A stretch of 64,000 nucleotides of DNA from Oceanimonas marisflavi (GTDB taxonomy: Bacteria; Pseudomonadota; Gammaproteobacteria; Enterobacterales; Aeromonadaceae): assembly GCF_003049725.1 (NCBI RefSeq), contig NZ_QAGM01000013.1, positions 34,172 to 98,171 of the forward strand, written 5' to 3'. The notes beneath the pieces were generated by a model. That model saw only the letters and a program-made list of their open reading frames with translations. It was not told the origin of the DNA and made no database searches. Of this stretch, positions 44,574 through 54,554 are shown one piece after another. Each line of letters begins with the position of its first letter. The stretch's first letter is position 1. The translations under genes were made by a program, and so were the position numbers.

Positions 44574-46277
44574 ATGGCGAAAAAAGGTTTTTTCTCCTGG
44601 CTGGGCTTTGGCAAAAAGAAAGACGAGCAGCCGGAAGAGACACAGGAACAGCAAACAGCCCATGATGCGGTGGAATCCGAAGCGGAAGCCGGTCATGGCG
44701 CGGAAGTGGAAGCGCAGCTGAAGCAGCAGGAAGCCGAGGCGCGGGCGGAAGAGGCCCGTCTGGCAGCCGAGGCCAAGGCGGCGGAAGAGGTCCGTCTGGC
44801 AGCCGAAGCGAAGGCGGCGGAAGAAGCGCGCCTCGCGGCCGAAGCCAAAGCGGCGGAAGAGGCCCGTCTGGTGGCCGAAGCGAAGGCGGCGGAAGAAGCG
44901 CGTCTGGCGGCCGAAGCGAAAGCGGCGGAAGAGGCGCGCCTCGCGGCCGAAGCCAAAGCGGCGGAAGAGGCCCGTCTGGCGGCCGAAGCGAAAGCGGCGG
45001 AAGAGGCGCGTCTGGCGGCCGAAGCCAAAGCGGCGGAAGAGGCGCGGCTGGCGGCCGAAGCGAAGGCAGCGGAAGAAGCGCGCCTCGCGGCGGAAGCCAA
45101 GGCGGCGGAAGAGGCGCGTCTGGCGGCCGAAGCCAAAGCCGCGGAAGAAGCTCACTTGGCGGCCGAGGCGAAAGCGGCGGAAGAAGCCCGCATTGCTGCA
45201 GAAAAAGCCGAGGAAGAAGCGCGGCAGGCGGTGGAAGAAGAGGCCCGCCTTGCGGCCGAAGCGGAAGCTGCCGAGCAGGAGCGCCTGGCCCGGGAGGCCG
45301 AAGAGCAGCAGCGTCTGGCCGCCGAGGAAGCCGCTCAGGCAGAAAAAGCACCGAAAAAGGGCTTTTTTGCCCGTCTTAAGGCCGGATTGCTTAAAACCCG
45401 GCAAAATCTGGGCTCGGGCTTCTTTGGCCTGTTCCGCGGCAAGAAGATTGACGACGATCTGTTTGAAGAGCTGGAGACCCAGCTGCTGACCGCCGATCTG
45501 GGGGTGGAAACCACCATGTCGATCATCGACAACCTGACCAGCCAGGCCAGCCGCAAGCAGCTCAAGGACGGCGAAGCCCTGTATGAGCTGCTGAAGGAAG
45601 AAATGGGCGAGATTCTCGCCAAGGTCGACCAGCCGCTGGAAATCAACAGCGAGCACAAGCCCTACGTGATCCTGATGGTGGGCGTGAACGGGGTGGGTAA
45701 GACCACCACCATCGGCAAGCTGGCCCGCCAGTTCCAGGCCGAGGGCAAGTCGGTGATGCTGGCCGCCGGCGATACTTTCCGCGCCGCCGCGGTGGAGCAG
45801 CTGCAGGTGTGGGGCGAGCGCAACGACATTCCGGTGATCGCCCAGCACACCGGCGCCGATGCCGCCTCCGTGATTTATGACGCGGTGGAAGCCGCCCGTG
45901 CCCGCAAGGTGGATGTGCTTATTGCCGATACCGCCGGTCGCCTGCAGAACAAGGCGCACCTGATGGAAGAGCTGAAGAAAATCGTGCGGGTGATGCAGAA
46001 AATCGACCCCGCCGCGCCCCACGAGATCATGCTGACCCTGGACGCCGGCACCGGTCAGAACGCCCTCAGCCAGGCCAAGATCTTTAACGATGCCGTGCCC
46101 ATTACCGGTATTACCCTGAGCAAGCTGGACGGCACCGCCAAGGGCGGGGTGATTTTTGCCGTGGCCGACAAGTTCGGCATTCCCATTCGCTATATCGGCG
46201 TGGGCGAGAAAATCGACGATTTGCGTCCCTTTAATGCCTCCGAATTTATCGAGGCGCTTTTCAGCCGGGAAGACTAA
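44574..46277 (+). CDS. ftsY: Signal recognition particle receptor FtsY
   Basis: This 567-residue protein has an acidic, alanine-rich A domain (~1-260) and the NG GTPase domain (~265-567). GTPase motifs are GVNGVGKTTT (G1), DTFRAAAVEQL (G2), DTAGR (G3) and SKLDG (G4). FtsY docks SRP-ribosome complexes on the membrane; the MAKKGFFSWLGFGKKK end is the lipid-binding part. Residues 62-205 are 12 near-perfect copies of a 12-residue unit. ATG 44574 is preferred over TTG 44565. Confidence 0.95.
   Translation: MAKKGFFSWLGFGKKKDEQPEETQEQQTAHDAVESEAEAGHGAEVEAQLKQQEAEARAEEARLAAEAKAAEEVRLAAEAKAAEEARLAAEAKAAEEARLVAEAKAAEEARLAAEAKAAEEARLAAEAKAAEEARLAAEAKAAEEARLAAEAKAAEEARLAAEAKAAEEARLAAEAKAAEEARLAAEAKAAEEAHLAAEAKAAEEARIAAEKAEEEARQAVEEEARLAAEAEAAEQERLAREAEEQQRLAAEEAAQAEKAPKKGFFARLKAGLLKTRQNLGSGFFGLFRGKKIDDDLFEELETQLLTADLGVETTMSIIDNLTSQASRKQLKDGEALYELLKEEMGEILAKVDQPLEINSEHKPYVILMVGVNGVGKTTTIGKLARQFQAEGKSVMLAAGDTFRAAAVEQLQVWGERNDIPVIAQHTGADAASVIYDAVEAARARKVDVLIADTAGRLQNKAHLMEELKKIVRVMQKIDPAAPHEIMLTLDAGTGQNALSQAKIFNDAVPITGITLSKLDGTAKGGVIFAVADKFGIPIRYIGVGEKIDDLRPFNASEFIEALFSRED
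44757..45188 (+). repeat. 12 x 36-bp tandem repeat inside ftsY
   Basis: 432 bases made of exactly twelve 36-base units, each encoding RLAAEAKAAEEA with rare changes (V, H). Synonymous differences mix gcc, gcg, gag and gaa codons in blocks, showing duplication by slippage or unequal recombination. A degenerate 13th unit follows. Confidence 0.93.
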
Positions 46278-46940
46278 ATGATCCGCTTTGAGCAGGTTAG
46301 CAAGGTATACAGCGGCGGCTTTCAGGCGCTGCAAAAAGTCAGCTTTCATTTAAACAAGGGTGAAATGGCGTACCTTACCGGCCACTCCGGGGCCGGTAAA
46401 AGCACCCTGCTCAAGCTGATCAGCGTGATGGAACGGCCCAGCGACGGCCAGGTGTTTTTCAACGGCCGCAATGTCAGCCGCATCGCCCGCCGCGACATTC
46501 CCTTTGTGCGCCGGCGCATCGGCATGATTTTTCAGGACCACCACCTGATCAACGGTCGCACCGTGTTTGACAACGTGGCGCTGCCGCTGGTGATTGAAGG
46601 CTACAGCCATCACGACATTCAGCGCCGGGTCTCGGCCGCCCTCGACAAGGTGGGCCTGCACGGCAAGGATCGTTACTTTCCTCCCATGCTCTCCGGCGGT
46701 GAGCAGCAGCGGGTGGGCATTGCCAGGGCCATCGTCAACAAGCCGCTGCTGCTGCTGGCGGACGAGCCCACCGGCAACCTGGATCCCGAGCTGTCCATGG
46801 ACATTCTGCGGCTGTTCGAGTCCTTTAACCGGGTGGGGGTGAGCGTGCTCATCGCCACTCACGACACCGGCCTTATCAATTCCCAGCGTTACCGCACCCT
46901 GCGGCTGAACGCCGGACGCATGCAGGAGGAGGTGGCATGA
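46278..46940 (+). CDS. ftsE: Cell division ATP-binding protein FtsE
   Basis: A 220-residue ABC ATPase of the FtsEX complex. Walker A GHSGAGKST, signature LSGGEQQR and Walker B LLLLADEPTGNLD are present. With FtsX it drives septal peptidoglycan hydrolysis through EnvC, whose gene is 8 kb away. It starts directly after the ftsY stop. Confidence 0.95.
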   Translation: MIRFEQVSKVYSGGFQALQKVSFHLNKGEMAYLTGHSGAGKSTLLKLISVMERPSDGQVFFNGRNVSRIARRDIPFVRRRIGMIFQDHHLINGRTVFDNVALPLVIEGYSHHDIQRRVSAALDKVGLHGKDRYFPPMLSGGEQQRVGIARAIVNKPLLLLADEPTGNLDPELSMDILRLFESFNRVGVSVLIATHDTGLINSQRYRTLRLNAGRMQEEVA

Positions 46941-47887
46941 GCGGCACTCACAAGCTGGGCTGGCACCGGCGCCTGATCATGTACTGGGTCGATCACCTGC
47001 GTCAGCTGTTTGCCAGCCTGGGCGAGTTGTGGCGCACACCGCTCAGCTCGCTGATGACCATTGCCGTGCTGGGCGTCAGCCTGGCGCTGCCGGCGAGCTT
47101 TTACGTGCTGCTGAAAAACGCCGAGTCGGTGAGCAGCTTCTGGCAGAGTCAGGCGCAGATCAGCCTTTATCTCAAGCAAAACAGCGGTGAAGATCAGGTA
47201 AAGGCGTTGCAGACCCGGCTGGAAGGCATGAGCGAGATTCGTCAGGTCACCTACATCAGCCCGGAGCAGGGCCTGGCCGATTTCAGCGGTGCCGCCGGCT
47301 TTGCCGAGGCGCTGGACTTGCTTGAGCAAAACCCGCTGCCGGCGGTGCTGATCCTGAACCTGTCGGAAAGCGGTCGCCAGCCCGACATGGCCGAACTGTT
47401 GCTGGCCGACATGAATGCCGAGCCCTTGGTGGCCACGGCCCGCCTCGACATGGCCTGGCTGGCCCGGCTGTCGGGCATAGTGGAGCTGCTGCGTCAGGCG
47501 GTGGTGGGCATGGCGGTGCTGCTGCTGGCCGGCGTGCTGCTGGTGGTGAGCAACACCCTGCGGCTCAACATTCTCAGCTGCCGTTACGAAATTGAAGTGA
47601 TGAAGCTGGTGGGCGCCACCGACGGCTTCATTCACAGACCCTTTCTTTATGTGGGGCTGTGGTACGGCATTATCGGCGGCCTGCTGGCTTGGTGGCTGAC
47701 CCTGATCATGGTGTTCTGGCTCAGTCACAAGGTCAGTGCCCTGGCGGCGCTGTATCAGAGTGACTTTTCACTGCTGGGTCTGGACCTGAACGAAAGCCTG
47801 CTGTTGGTGCTGACTGGCACCCTTTTAAGCCTGCTGGCATCCGGTTTTTCCGTGCGCCGTCACATAAGAGCCATAGAGCCGGCTTGA
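46937..47887 (+). CDS. ftsX: Cell division protein FtsX
   Basis: A 316-residue membrane partner of FtsE. One N-terminal helix, a large periplasmic loop (~residues 60-190) that binds EnvC, and three C-terminal helices are visible, with the FtsX-domain segment SCRYEIEVMKLVGATDGFI. It overlaps ftsE by 4 bases. Confidence 0.94.
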   Translation: MSGTHKLGWHRRLIMYWVDHLRQLFASLGELWRTPLSSLMTIAVLGVSLALPASFYVLLKNAESVSSFWQSQAQISLYLKQNSGEDQVKALQTRLEGMSEIRQVTYISPEQGLADFSGAAGFAEALDLLEQNPLPAVLILNLSESGRQPDMAELLLADMNAEPLVATARLDMAWLARLSGIVELLRQAVVGMAVLLLAGVLLVVSNTLRLNILSCRYEIEVMKLVGATDGFIHRPFLYVGLWYGIIGGLLAWWLTLIMVFWLSHKVSALAALYQSDFSLLGLDLNESLLLVLTGTLLSLLASGFSVRRHIRAIEPA

Positions 47888-47939
47888 ACCTTGCGGGCAG
47901 ACTGTGGTCTTATGGGAGCAGCACAGCAGGGTGCTTCCC

Positions 47940-47967
47940 TTGACTTTTCATGGTGAATCCATAAATT
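47940..47967 (+). promoter_or_regulatory. Candidate rpoH promoter
   Basis: TTGACT at 47940-47945 and TAAATT at 47962-47967 with a 16-base spacer, ~80 bases before the rpoH start. Other rpoH promoters (sigma-E type) were not recognised. Confidence 0.45.
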
Positions 47968-48048
47968 TTCACTCGCCGGCAACCGGCCGGCCGAGTCAGT
48001 AAAGTCATTGCAGGGGAACAACCGAAGCCGTTCACACGGAGTCATGTA

Positions 48049-48921
<873 letters not shown>

Positions 48922-48954
48922 GCCGGCAGGCTGTTTGTTGATTTTCCGGTGTTT

Positions 48955-48978
48955 AAAGGCCCCTCGCGGGCCTTTTTT
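48955..48978 (+). terminator. rpoH terminator
   Basis: Stem AAAGGCCC / GGGCCTTT with a 5-base loop and T-run. Confidence 0.88.
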
Positions 48979-49024
48979 CCGCCTACCTTATACATATCCC
49001 ACACAACATGGCAGGTAGTAATCC

Positions 49025-49684
<660 letters not shown>

Positions 49685-49701
49685 CTGATTAGGAAATTTT
49701 C

Positions 49702-50709
49702 ATGAGACGTGAACTGGCCATCGAATTTTCCCGGGTGACCGAAGCGGCCGCACTGGCCGGCTACAAGTGGCTGGGCCGGGGCGACAAGAACATTGCCGAC
49801 GGCGCCGCCGTGGCGGCCATGCGTCATGTGCTGAACGAGATCGAGATCAGCGGCGAAGTGGTGATTGGCGAGGGTGAAATCGATGAGGCCCCCATGCTCT
49901 ATATCGGCGAAAAGGTCGGTCAGGGCGGCGACGAAGTCGATATTGCCGTGGATCCCATTGAGGGCACCCGCATGACCGCCATGGGCCAGTCCAACGCCCT
50001 GGCGGTGATGGCGGTGGGCGAAAAGGGCGCCTTTTTGCGTGCTCCCGACATGTATATGGAAAAGCTGATTGTCGGTGCCGGCGCCAAGGGTGCCATCGAT
50101 CTGAACAAGTCCATTGAGCAGAACATCAAGTCGGTGGCAAAGGCACTGAACAAGCCGCTGTCGCGTTTTACCGTGATCACCCTGGCCAAGCCCCGCCACG
50201 ACAAGGCCATCAAGACCATGCAGGCCCTGGGCGTGCGGGTGTTCGCTATTCCCGACGGTGACGTGGCCGCCTCCATTCTGGCCTGCATTCCCGAAAGCGA
50301 AGTGGACATGCTCTACGGCGTGGGCGGTGCCCCCGAAGGGGTGATCTCCGCCGCCGTGGTGCGCTCCCTGGACGGTGACATGCAGGCCCGCCTGCTGCCC
50401 CGTTACGAGGTCAAGGGGCCGAACGAGGAAAATCTGGCCGCCGGCCAGGCCGAAATCGAACGCTGCAAGCAAATGGGCATCGAAGTGGGTACCGTGCTCA
50501 AACTGGAAGACATGGCGCGCACCGACAACGTCATCTTCTCCGCCACCGGCATCACCAAGGGTGATCTGCTGGAAGGCATCAGCAGCGACGGCAACTATGC
50601 CCACACCGAGACCCTGGTGATCCGTGGCAAGTCACGTACCGTGCGCCGCATTCGCTCCACGCATATTCTGTCGCGCAAGGATCAGAAGCTGCAGGAAATC
50701 ATTCTGTAA
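49702..50709 (+). CDS. glpX: Fructose-1,6-bisphosphatase class II GlpX
   Basis: A 335-residue phosphatase of the lithium-sensitive family. VVIGEGEIDEAPMLYIGE and DPIEGTRM hold the metal-binding residues, and GVGGAPEGVISAAVV the substrate loop. It supports gluconeogenesis. Its stop is followed by a strong terminator. Confidence 0.95.
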   Translation: MRRELAIEFSRVTEAAALAGYKWLGRGDKNIADGAAVAAMRHVLNEIEISGEVVIGEGEIDEAPMLYIGEKVGQGGDEVDIAVDPIEGTRMTAMGQSNALAVMAVGEKGAFLRAPDMYMEKLIVGAGAKGAIDLNKSIEQNIKSVAKALNKPLSRFTVITLAKPRHDKAIKTMQALGVRVFAIPDGDVAASILACIPESEVDMLYGVGGAPEGVISAAVVRSLDGDMQARLLPRYEVKGPNEENLAAGQAEIERCKQMGIEVGTVLKLEDMARTDNVIFSATGITKGDLLEGISSDGNYAHTETLVIRGKSRTVRRIRSTHILSRKDQKLQEIIL

Positions 50710-50739
50710 TTCACACTTGCCGTGAACGACAGCCTTCAG

Positions 50740-50770
50740 GAGCCCGGTCAGCGTACCGGGCTCTTTTTTT
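50740..50770 (+). terminator. glpX terminator
   Basis: Stem GAGCCCGGT / ACCGGGCTC with a 6-base loop and a 7-T run. Confidence 0.92.
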
Positions 50771-50783
50771 ATGGGAGAACGGC

Positions 50784-52130
50784 ATGCGGCTGCTGTGGTT
50801 ACGCAACGATTTACGACTGGACGATCATTCGGGCTGGCAACGGCTGGCGGATTACTCGGGGGATGCGGCGGCGGTCTTTATACTGCCCGCTCACTGGCGG
50901 GCAACCGATAAAGACGGGCTGCACCGGCTGGGCGCGGCCAGAGCGGCCTATCTGCAGCAGGCGCTGGCTGACCTGAGCGAGCGGCTGGCAACCTTTCCGC
51001 TCACTCTGCTGGAAGGGGACCCGGTGGCACTGCTGCTGGCCTGGCACCGGCAGCAGCCCTTTGAGCTGGTCACTCATGCCGCCCAGGCGCCGGAAGAGGC
51101 CGACTGGCTGACCCGGCTGAGTGACGCCGGTGTGCCCCTGCATACTTTTGAGGCCCAGCCGCTGTTTGACCCCCAGCAGGTTGAGCCGTTATTTACGGCG
51201 TTTCCCGCCAGCTTCACCGGCTTTCGCAAACAGGTGGAGAAAAAACCGGCCTGGCCGGTGCCGGCGCCGCAACCGGCCATGGATGTGAGCGGGCTGCGGG
51301 CGGCGGCTTGCCACTTGACCACCGGCATTCACTGGCCCGCGGCGCCGGGTGCACCGGCCCATCCGGCCTGGCTGGGGGGCGAAACGGCGGCACGGGGCTG
51401 GCTGCACCATTACCTGTTTGAGCAACGGGCCCTCACCCATTACAAGGCCAGCCGCAACGAGCTGACCGGCCGCTATTTTTCCAGTCACCTTAGCGCCGCC
51501 CTGGCCTGGGGCTGCCTCTCACCCCGTGCCGTGTGGCATCGAATCCTGGCGTACGAGCAGCAGTGGGGCAGTGACGAGCACAGCTACTGGCTGCGTTTTG
51601 AGCTGTTGTGGCGGGAGTATTTTCATTGGTCGCTGCGGGTACACGGCAGCCAGCTGTTCGCCGCCGGCGGCCTTACCGGCAAGGCGGTGACTGGCGTTTT
51701 TAATGCCGAATACTGGCAGGCCTGGTGCCAGGCCCGCACCGGCTGGCCGATGATAGATGCCGGCTTAAAGGAGCTGGTCACCACCGGGTTTTGCTCCAAC
51801 CGGCTGCGGCAGAACCTGGCCAGTTGTTTTATTCACGAGCTGGGGCTGGACTGGCGGCTGGGGGCGCGCTTTTTTGAGCAGCATCTGGTGGACTTTGATG
51901 TGGCCAGCAACTGGGGCAACTGGGCCTACATTGCCGGTGCCGGCCACGATCCGCGCCAGGGGCGCCACTTCAGCCCGCACCGGCAATGGCGCCAGTACGA
52001 TCCCGGGCTCACTCACCTGCACCAGTGGCTGCCCGAGCTGGGCCCGGTCACCCTGGAGCAGGTGGAACGCCACCAGCGCGGCGAGCAATTACTGAATTAC
52101 CCGGCACCCCTGGTGCTGCTTGAGTGTTGA
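50784..52130 (+). CDS. DASH-family cryptochrome / photolyase
   Basis: A 448-residue FAD photoprotein. The N-terminal WLRNDLRLDDH antenna domain is followed by a C-terminal FAD domain with LLWREYFHW, ARTGWPMIDAGLKELVTTG, NRLRQNLASCF and the DASH pattern FDVASNWGNWAYIAGAGHDPRQGRHF. CRY-DASH proteins repair CPD lesions in single-stranded DNA or act in light sensing. It is single-gene and located after glpX. Confidence 0.9.
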   Translation: MRLLWLRNDLRLDDHSGWQRLADYSGDAAAVFILPAHWRATDKDGLHRLGAARAAYLQQALADLSERLATFPLTLLEGDPVALLLAWHRQQPFELVTHAAQAPEEADWLTRLSDAGVPLHTFEAQPLFDPQQVEPLFTAFPASFTGFRKQVEKKPAWPVPAPQPAMDVSGLRAAACHLTTGIHWPAAPGAPAHPAWLGGETAARGWLHHYLFEQRALTHYKASRNELTGRYFSSHLSAALAWGCLSPRAVWHRILAYEQQWGSDEHSYWLRFELLWREYFHWSLRVHGSQLFAAGGLTGKAVTGVFNAEYWQAWCQARTGWPMIDAGLKELVTTGFCSNRLRQNLASCFIHELGLDWRLGARFFEQHLVDFDVASNWGNWAYIAGAGHDPRQGRHFSPHRQWRQYDPGLTHLHQWLPELGPVTLEQVERHQRGEQLLNYPAPLVLLEC

Positions 52131-52156
52131 GGCTTTTGCCTTCAGGCTCCGTTATG

Positions 52157-52181
52157 CATTCCCACGTAGAGCGTGGGAATG
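52157..52181. repeat. Perfect 10-bp hairpin, common dispersed type
   Basis: CATTCCCACG and CGTGGGAATG enclose a 5-base loop. This hairpin resembles a repeat I associate with many gammaproteobacterial genomes. It has no T-run. Confidence 0.6.
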
Positions 52182-52195
52182 AGGCGGACGAATCG

Positions 52196-52279
52196 CAAAT
52201 GGGCTATGAGCGTAGTGCATCATCAGAATTCCGCAGCCGGCTTTGTATTGGAATTCGCTGCGCTCATTCGCAACCTACT
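52196..52279. repeat. Dispersed palindromic element, copy 2
   Basis: The loop and right arm match copy 1 (4701-4752) closely; the left arm is degraded. The right arm at 52247-52279 ends GCAACCTAC. Confidence 0.75.
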
Positions 52280-52326
52280 AATGACGAAAACTGGCAGTCA
52301 GCTTTGAAGCTCCATGAAACAGAAGC

Positions 52327-52358
52327 GTAGGTTGGCGATGAGCGTAGCGAATCCCAAC
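52327..52358. repeat. Dispersed palindromic element, solo arm
   Basis: This nearly exact copy of the left arm at 4669-4700 (one base changed) lies 47 bases beyond copy 2, in the gap before fumC. It could pair with the arm at 52247-52279. Confidence 0.8.
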
Positions 52359-52392
52359 AATGTGGTCCGACGAACCGCACGGCGCCGTAGGT

Positions 52393-53775
52393 TTAACCTT
52401 TTTCCTGCTGGCTGCCTTTGGTCAGGGCGGCAGGGTCCAGCAGTTCACGCAGTTCGGCTTCGGAGAGATCGGTTTCTTCCAGCGCCACTTCCATAATGGG
52501 GCGGCACTCGGCATAGGCCTTTTTGGCGATGTCCGCCGCCTTGGCATAGCCGATCACCGGGTTCAGCGCCGTCACCAGTATGGGGTTGCGGGCCAGGTGC
52601 TCGGCGATATGCGACTCGTTGACGGTAAAGCCGTCGATGGCCTCCGCCAGCAGCGGCGCGCAGTTGGCCAGCAGTTTCATCATGGTCAGCAGGTTGCTGG
52701 CCACCAGCGGCAGCATCACATTGAGCTGAAAGTTGCCCGACTGGCCCGCCACCGTGTTGGCGGCGTCCAGGCCGATCACCTGGGCCGCCACCATGGCCAC
52801 CGCCTCGGGCACCACCGGATTGACCTTGCCGGGCATGATCGACGAGCCCGGCTGCAGCGCCGGCAGCTGGATCTCGGCCAGACCGGTAAGCGGGCCCGAG
52901 TTCATCCAGCGCAGGTCGTTGGCGATTTTCATCAGCGCCACCGCCAGGGTCTTGAGCTGGCCCGACAGCTCCACCGCCGTGTCCTGGCAGCTCAGGCTGT
53001 AGAAATAGTCTTCCGCCGGACAAAAGTCCTGGCCGGTGTGCTCATTGAGATAGTCGCAGGCCAGCCGGGCCTGGCGCGGATCGGCGTTGATGCCGGTACC
53101 GATGGCGGTGCCCCCCAGCGCCAGTTGCTGCAACCGGCTCTGCAGCCCCTGCAGCCGGTCACGGCCATACTGCACCTGAGTGGCCCAGCCCCCCAGCTCC
53201 TGATCAAAACGCAGGGGCATGGCGTCCATCAGATGGGTGCGGCCGGTTTTCACCTTGTCCTGCAGGCGTTCGCCCTTGCCGAACAGGGTTTGCTCCAGCT
53301 GGTGCAGGGCCGGCAGCAGTTCCCGGCTGAAGGCGAGGGCGGCGCTGACGTGAATGGCGGACGGGATCACGTCGTTGGAGCTCTGGCCCATGTTGACGTC
53401 GTCGTTGGGATGCACCGGCTTGCCCAGATGCCGGCTGGCCAGATGGGCCAGCACTTCGTTGACGTTCATATTGGTGCTGGTGCCCGAGCCGGTCTGAAAC
53501 ACGTCCACCGGAAAGGCGTCATCGTGCTTGCCGGCGACCACCTCGTGGGCGGCATGCACGATGGCGTCAGCCTTGTCCTGGCCCAGCCGGCCCAGATCCC
53601 CGTTGGCGTGGGCGCAGCCGGCCTTGAGCAGGGCCAGGGCATGAATAAAGGCGGGAGGCAGGGGCTGACCCGAAATGGGGAAGTTGTTGATGGCGCGCTG
53701 GGTCTGGGCACCGTAGAGGGCCTTGGCCGGTACCTCTATCTTGCCCATGGAATCCCGTTCGATGCGTGTTTTCAT
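52393..53775 (-). CDS. fumC: Fumarate hydratase class II FumC
   Basis: A 460-residue iron-free fumarase of the TCA cycle. The family signature GSSIMPGKVNPV, plus QTGSGTSTNMNVNEV and TGRTHLMDAMP, are all present. Aspartase has similar motifs, but the whole pattern fits FumC. Convergent with the cryptochrome gene, separated by the repeats at 52157-52358. Confidence 0.94.
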   Translation of the reverse strand: MKTRIERDSMGKIEVPAKALYGAQTQRAINNFPISGQPLPPAFIHALALLKAGCAHANGDLGRLGQDKADAIVHAAHEVVAGKHDDAFPVDVFQTGSGTSTNMNVNEVLAHLASRHLGKPVHPNDDVNMGQSSNDVIPSAIHVSAALAFSRELLPALHQLEQTLFGKGERLQDKVKTGRTHLMDAMPLRFDQELGGWATQVQYGRDRLQGLQSRLQQLALGGTAIGTGINADPRQARLACDYLNEHTGQDFCPAEDYFYSLSCQDTAVELSGQLKTLAVALMKIANDLRWMNSGPLTGLAEIQLPALQPGSSIMPGKVNPVVPEAVAMVAAQVIGLDAANTVAGQSGNFQLNVMLPLVASNLLTMMKLLANCAPLLAEAIDGFTVNESHIAEHLARNPILVTALNPVIGYAKAADIAKKAYAECRPIMEVALEETDLSEAELRELLDPAALTKGSQQEKG

Positions 53776-53804
53776 TGTTCCCCCTCTGTTTCAAGACCGT
53801 CAGG

Positions 53805-54176
53805 TTACAGGGAACAGCTTAGCACTCCGCCTTTTTGCTGAAAGCCGCAGGCGGTGAAAAAGGCCGTCAGCGCCGTGGCGTCACCGGCGGGCAGCCCGGC
53901 AACATTCAGCTCCAGCCGGGAGATGCCGTTTGCCCTGGCGTCGGCTTTCAGCTGGTGCAGCAGCTCGCTGCCCACGCCCCGGCGCCGGGTAATGTCCCGC
54001 ACCGCGAAAAAGCCGATGTGCTCATCCTGGCGCCAGGCCAGGGCCACGGCGCGGTCGTTAAAGGTGGCCAGCAGAAAGGCCTGACCTGCGGGCAGGATGT
54101 GGTCCTGCAGAATGAGCTCCGCATGGGCTCTGTGCCGCTCGGGCAGTTGAGTAAGGTGATGTACGGTGAGACGCAT
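53805..54176 (-). CDS. panM: PanM/PanZ-like acetyltransferase-fold regulator
   Basis: A 123-residue GNAT-fold protein. Start MRLTVHHL, RDITRRRGVGSELLHQL (acetyl-CoA loop) and TAFFTACGFQQKGG parallel PanZ/PanM, which senses CoA and activates or inhibits aspartate decarboxylase PanD. A generic GNAT acetyltransferase is the alternative. The start at 54176 is chosen because it matches PanZ length. It lies upstream of fumC on the same strand. Confidence 0.62.
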   Translation of the reverse strand: MRLTVHHLTQLPERHRAHAELILQDHILPAGQAFLLATFNDRAVALAWRQDEHIGFFAVRDITRRRGVGSELLHQLKADARANGISRLELNVAGLPAGDATALTAFFTACGFQQKGGVLSCSL

Positions 54177-54302
54177 AATGCCGCTCCTTAGCCATAAAAA
54201 CCGGCATTCTAGCATGAGGTGAGTTCGACAAACGGGCCGTTCGGCGGCATTATGGCGCGGTATTTTTCAGGCGGTATATCCGCCCCTTAAAGGAGAGGAT
54301 GG

Positions 54303-54554
54303 ATGGAATGCCGGCCCAACTGCGGCGCCTGCTGCATTGCTCCCAGCATCAGTGCGCCCCTGCCGGGCATGCCAAATGGCAAGCCGGCGGGGGTGCCCTG
54401 TGCTCATTTGCTGGCCGACATGCGTTGCGAGCTGTTCGGCAAGCCCGAGCGGCCGGCGCTGTGCGCCCGTTTTAATCCTGCAGATGACGTGTGCGGCACC
54501 AGCCGGGACAATGCCATCTGGCTGATCAGCGAGCTGGAGGCGGCGACGGCTTAA
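54303..54554 (+). CDS. YkgJ-family cysteine-cluster protein
   Basis: An 83-residue protein whose N-terminus MECRPNCGACC and later CAHL, CELF and C.RF pattern are typical of YkgJ-type iron-sulfur or zinc-binding proteins of unknown function. It follows AGGAGAGG. Its 3' end overlaps envC by 4 bases tail-to-tail. Confidence 0.82.
   Translation: MECRPNCGACCIAPSISAPLPGMPNGKPAGVPCAHLLADMRCELFGKPERPALCARFNPADDVCGTSRDNAIWLISELEAATA

Noticed and set aside
44757..45188. CRISPR-like array of 36-base repeats
   Set aside because: Units are contiguous with no spacers and encode FtsY in frame, so they are protein-coding tandem repeats.
44469..46349. A 626-codon minus-strand frame opposite ftsY
   Set aside because: Shadow of the GC-rich repeat and GTPase coding sequence; FtsY motifs are intact on the plus strand.
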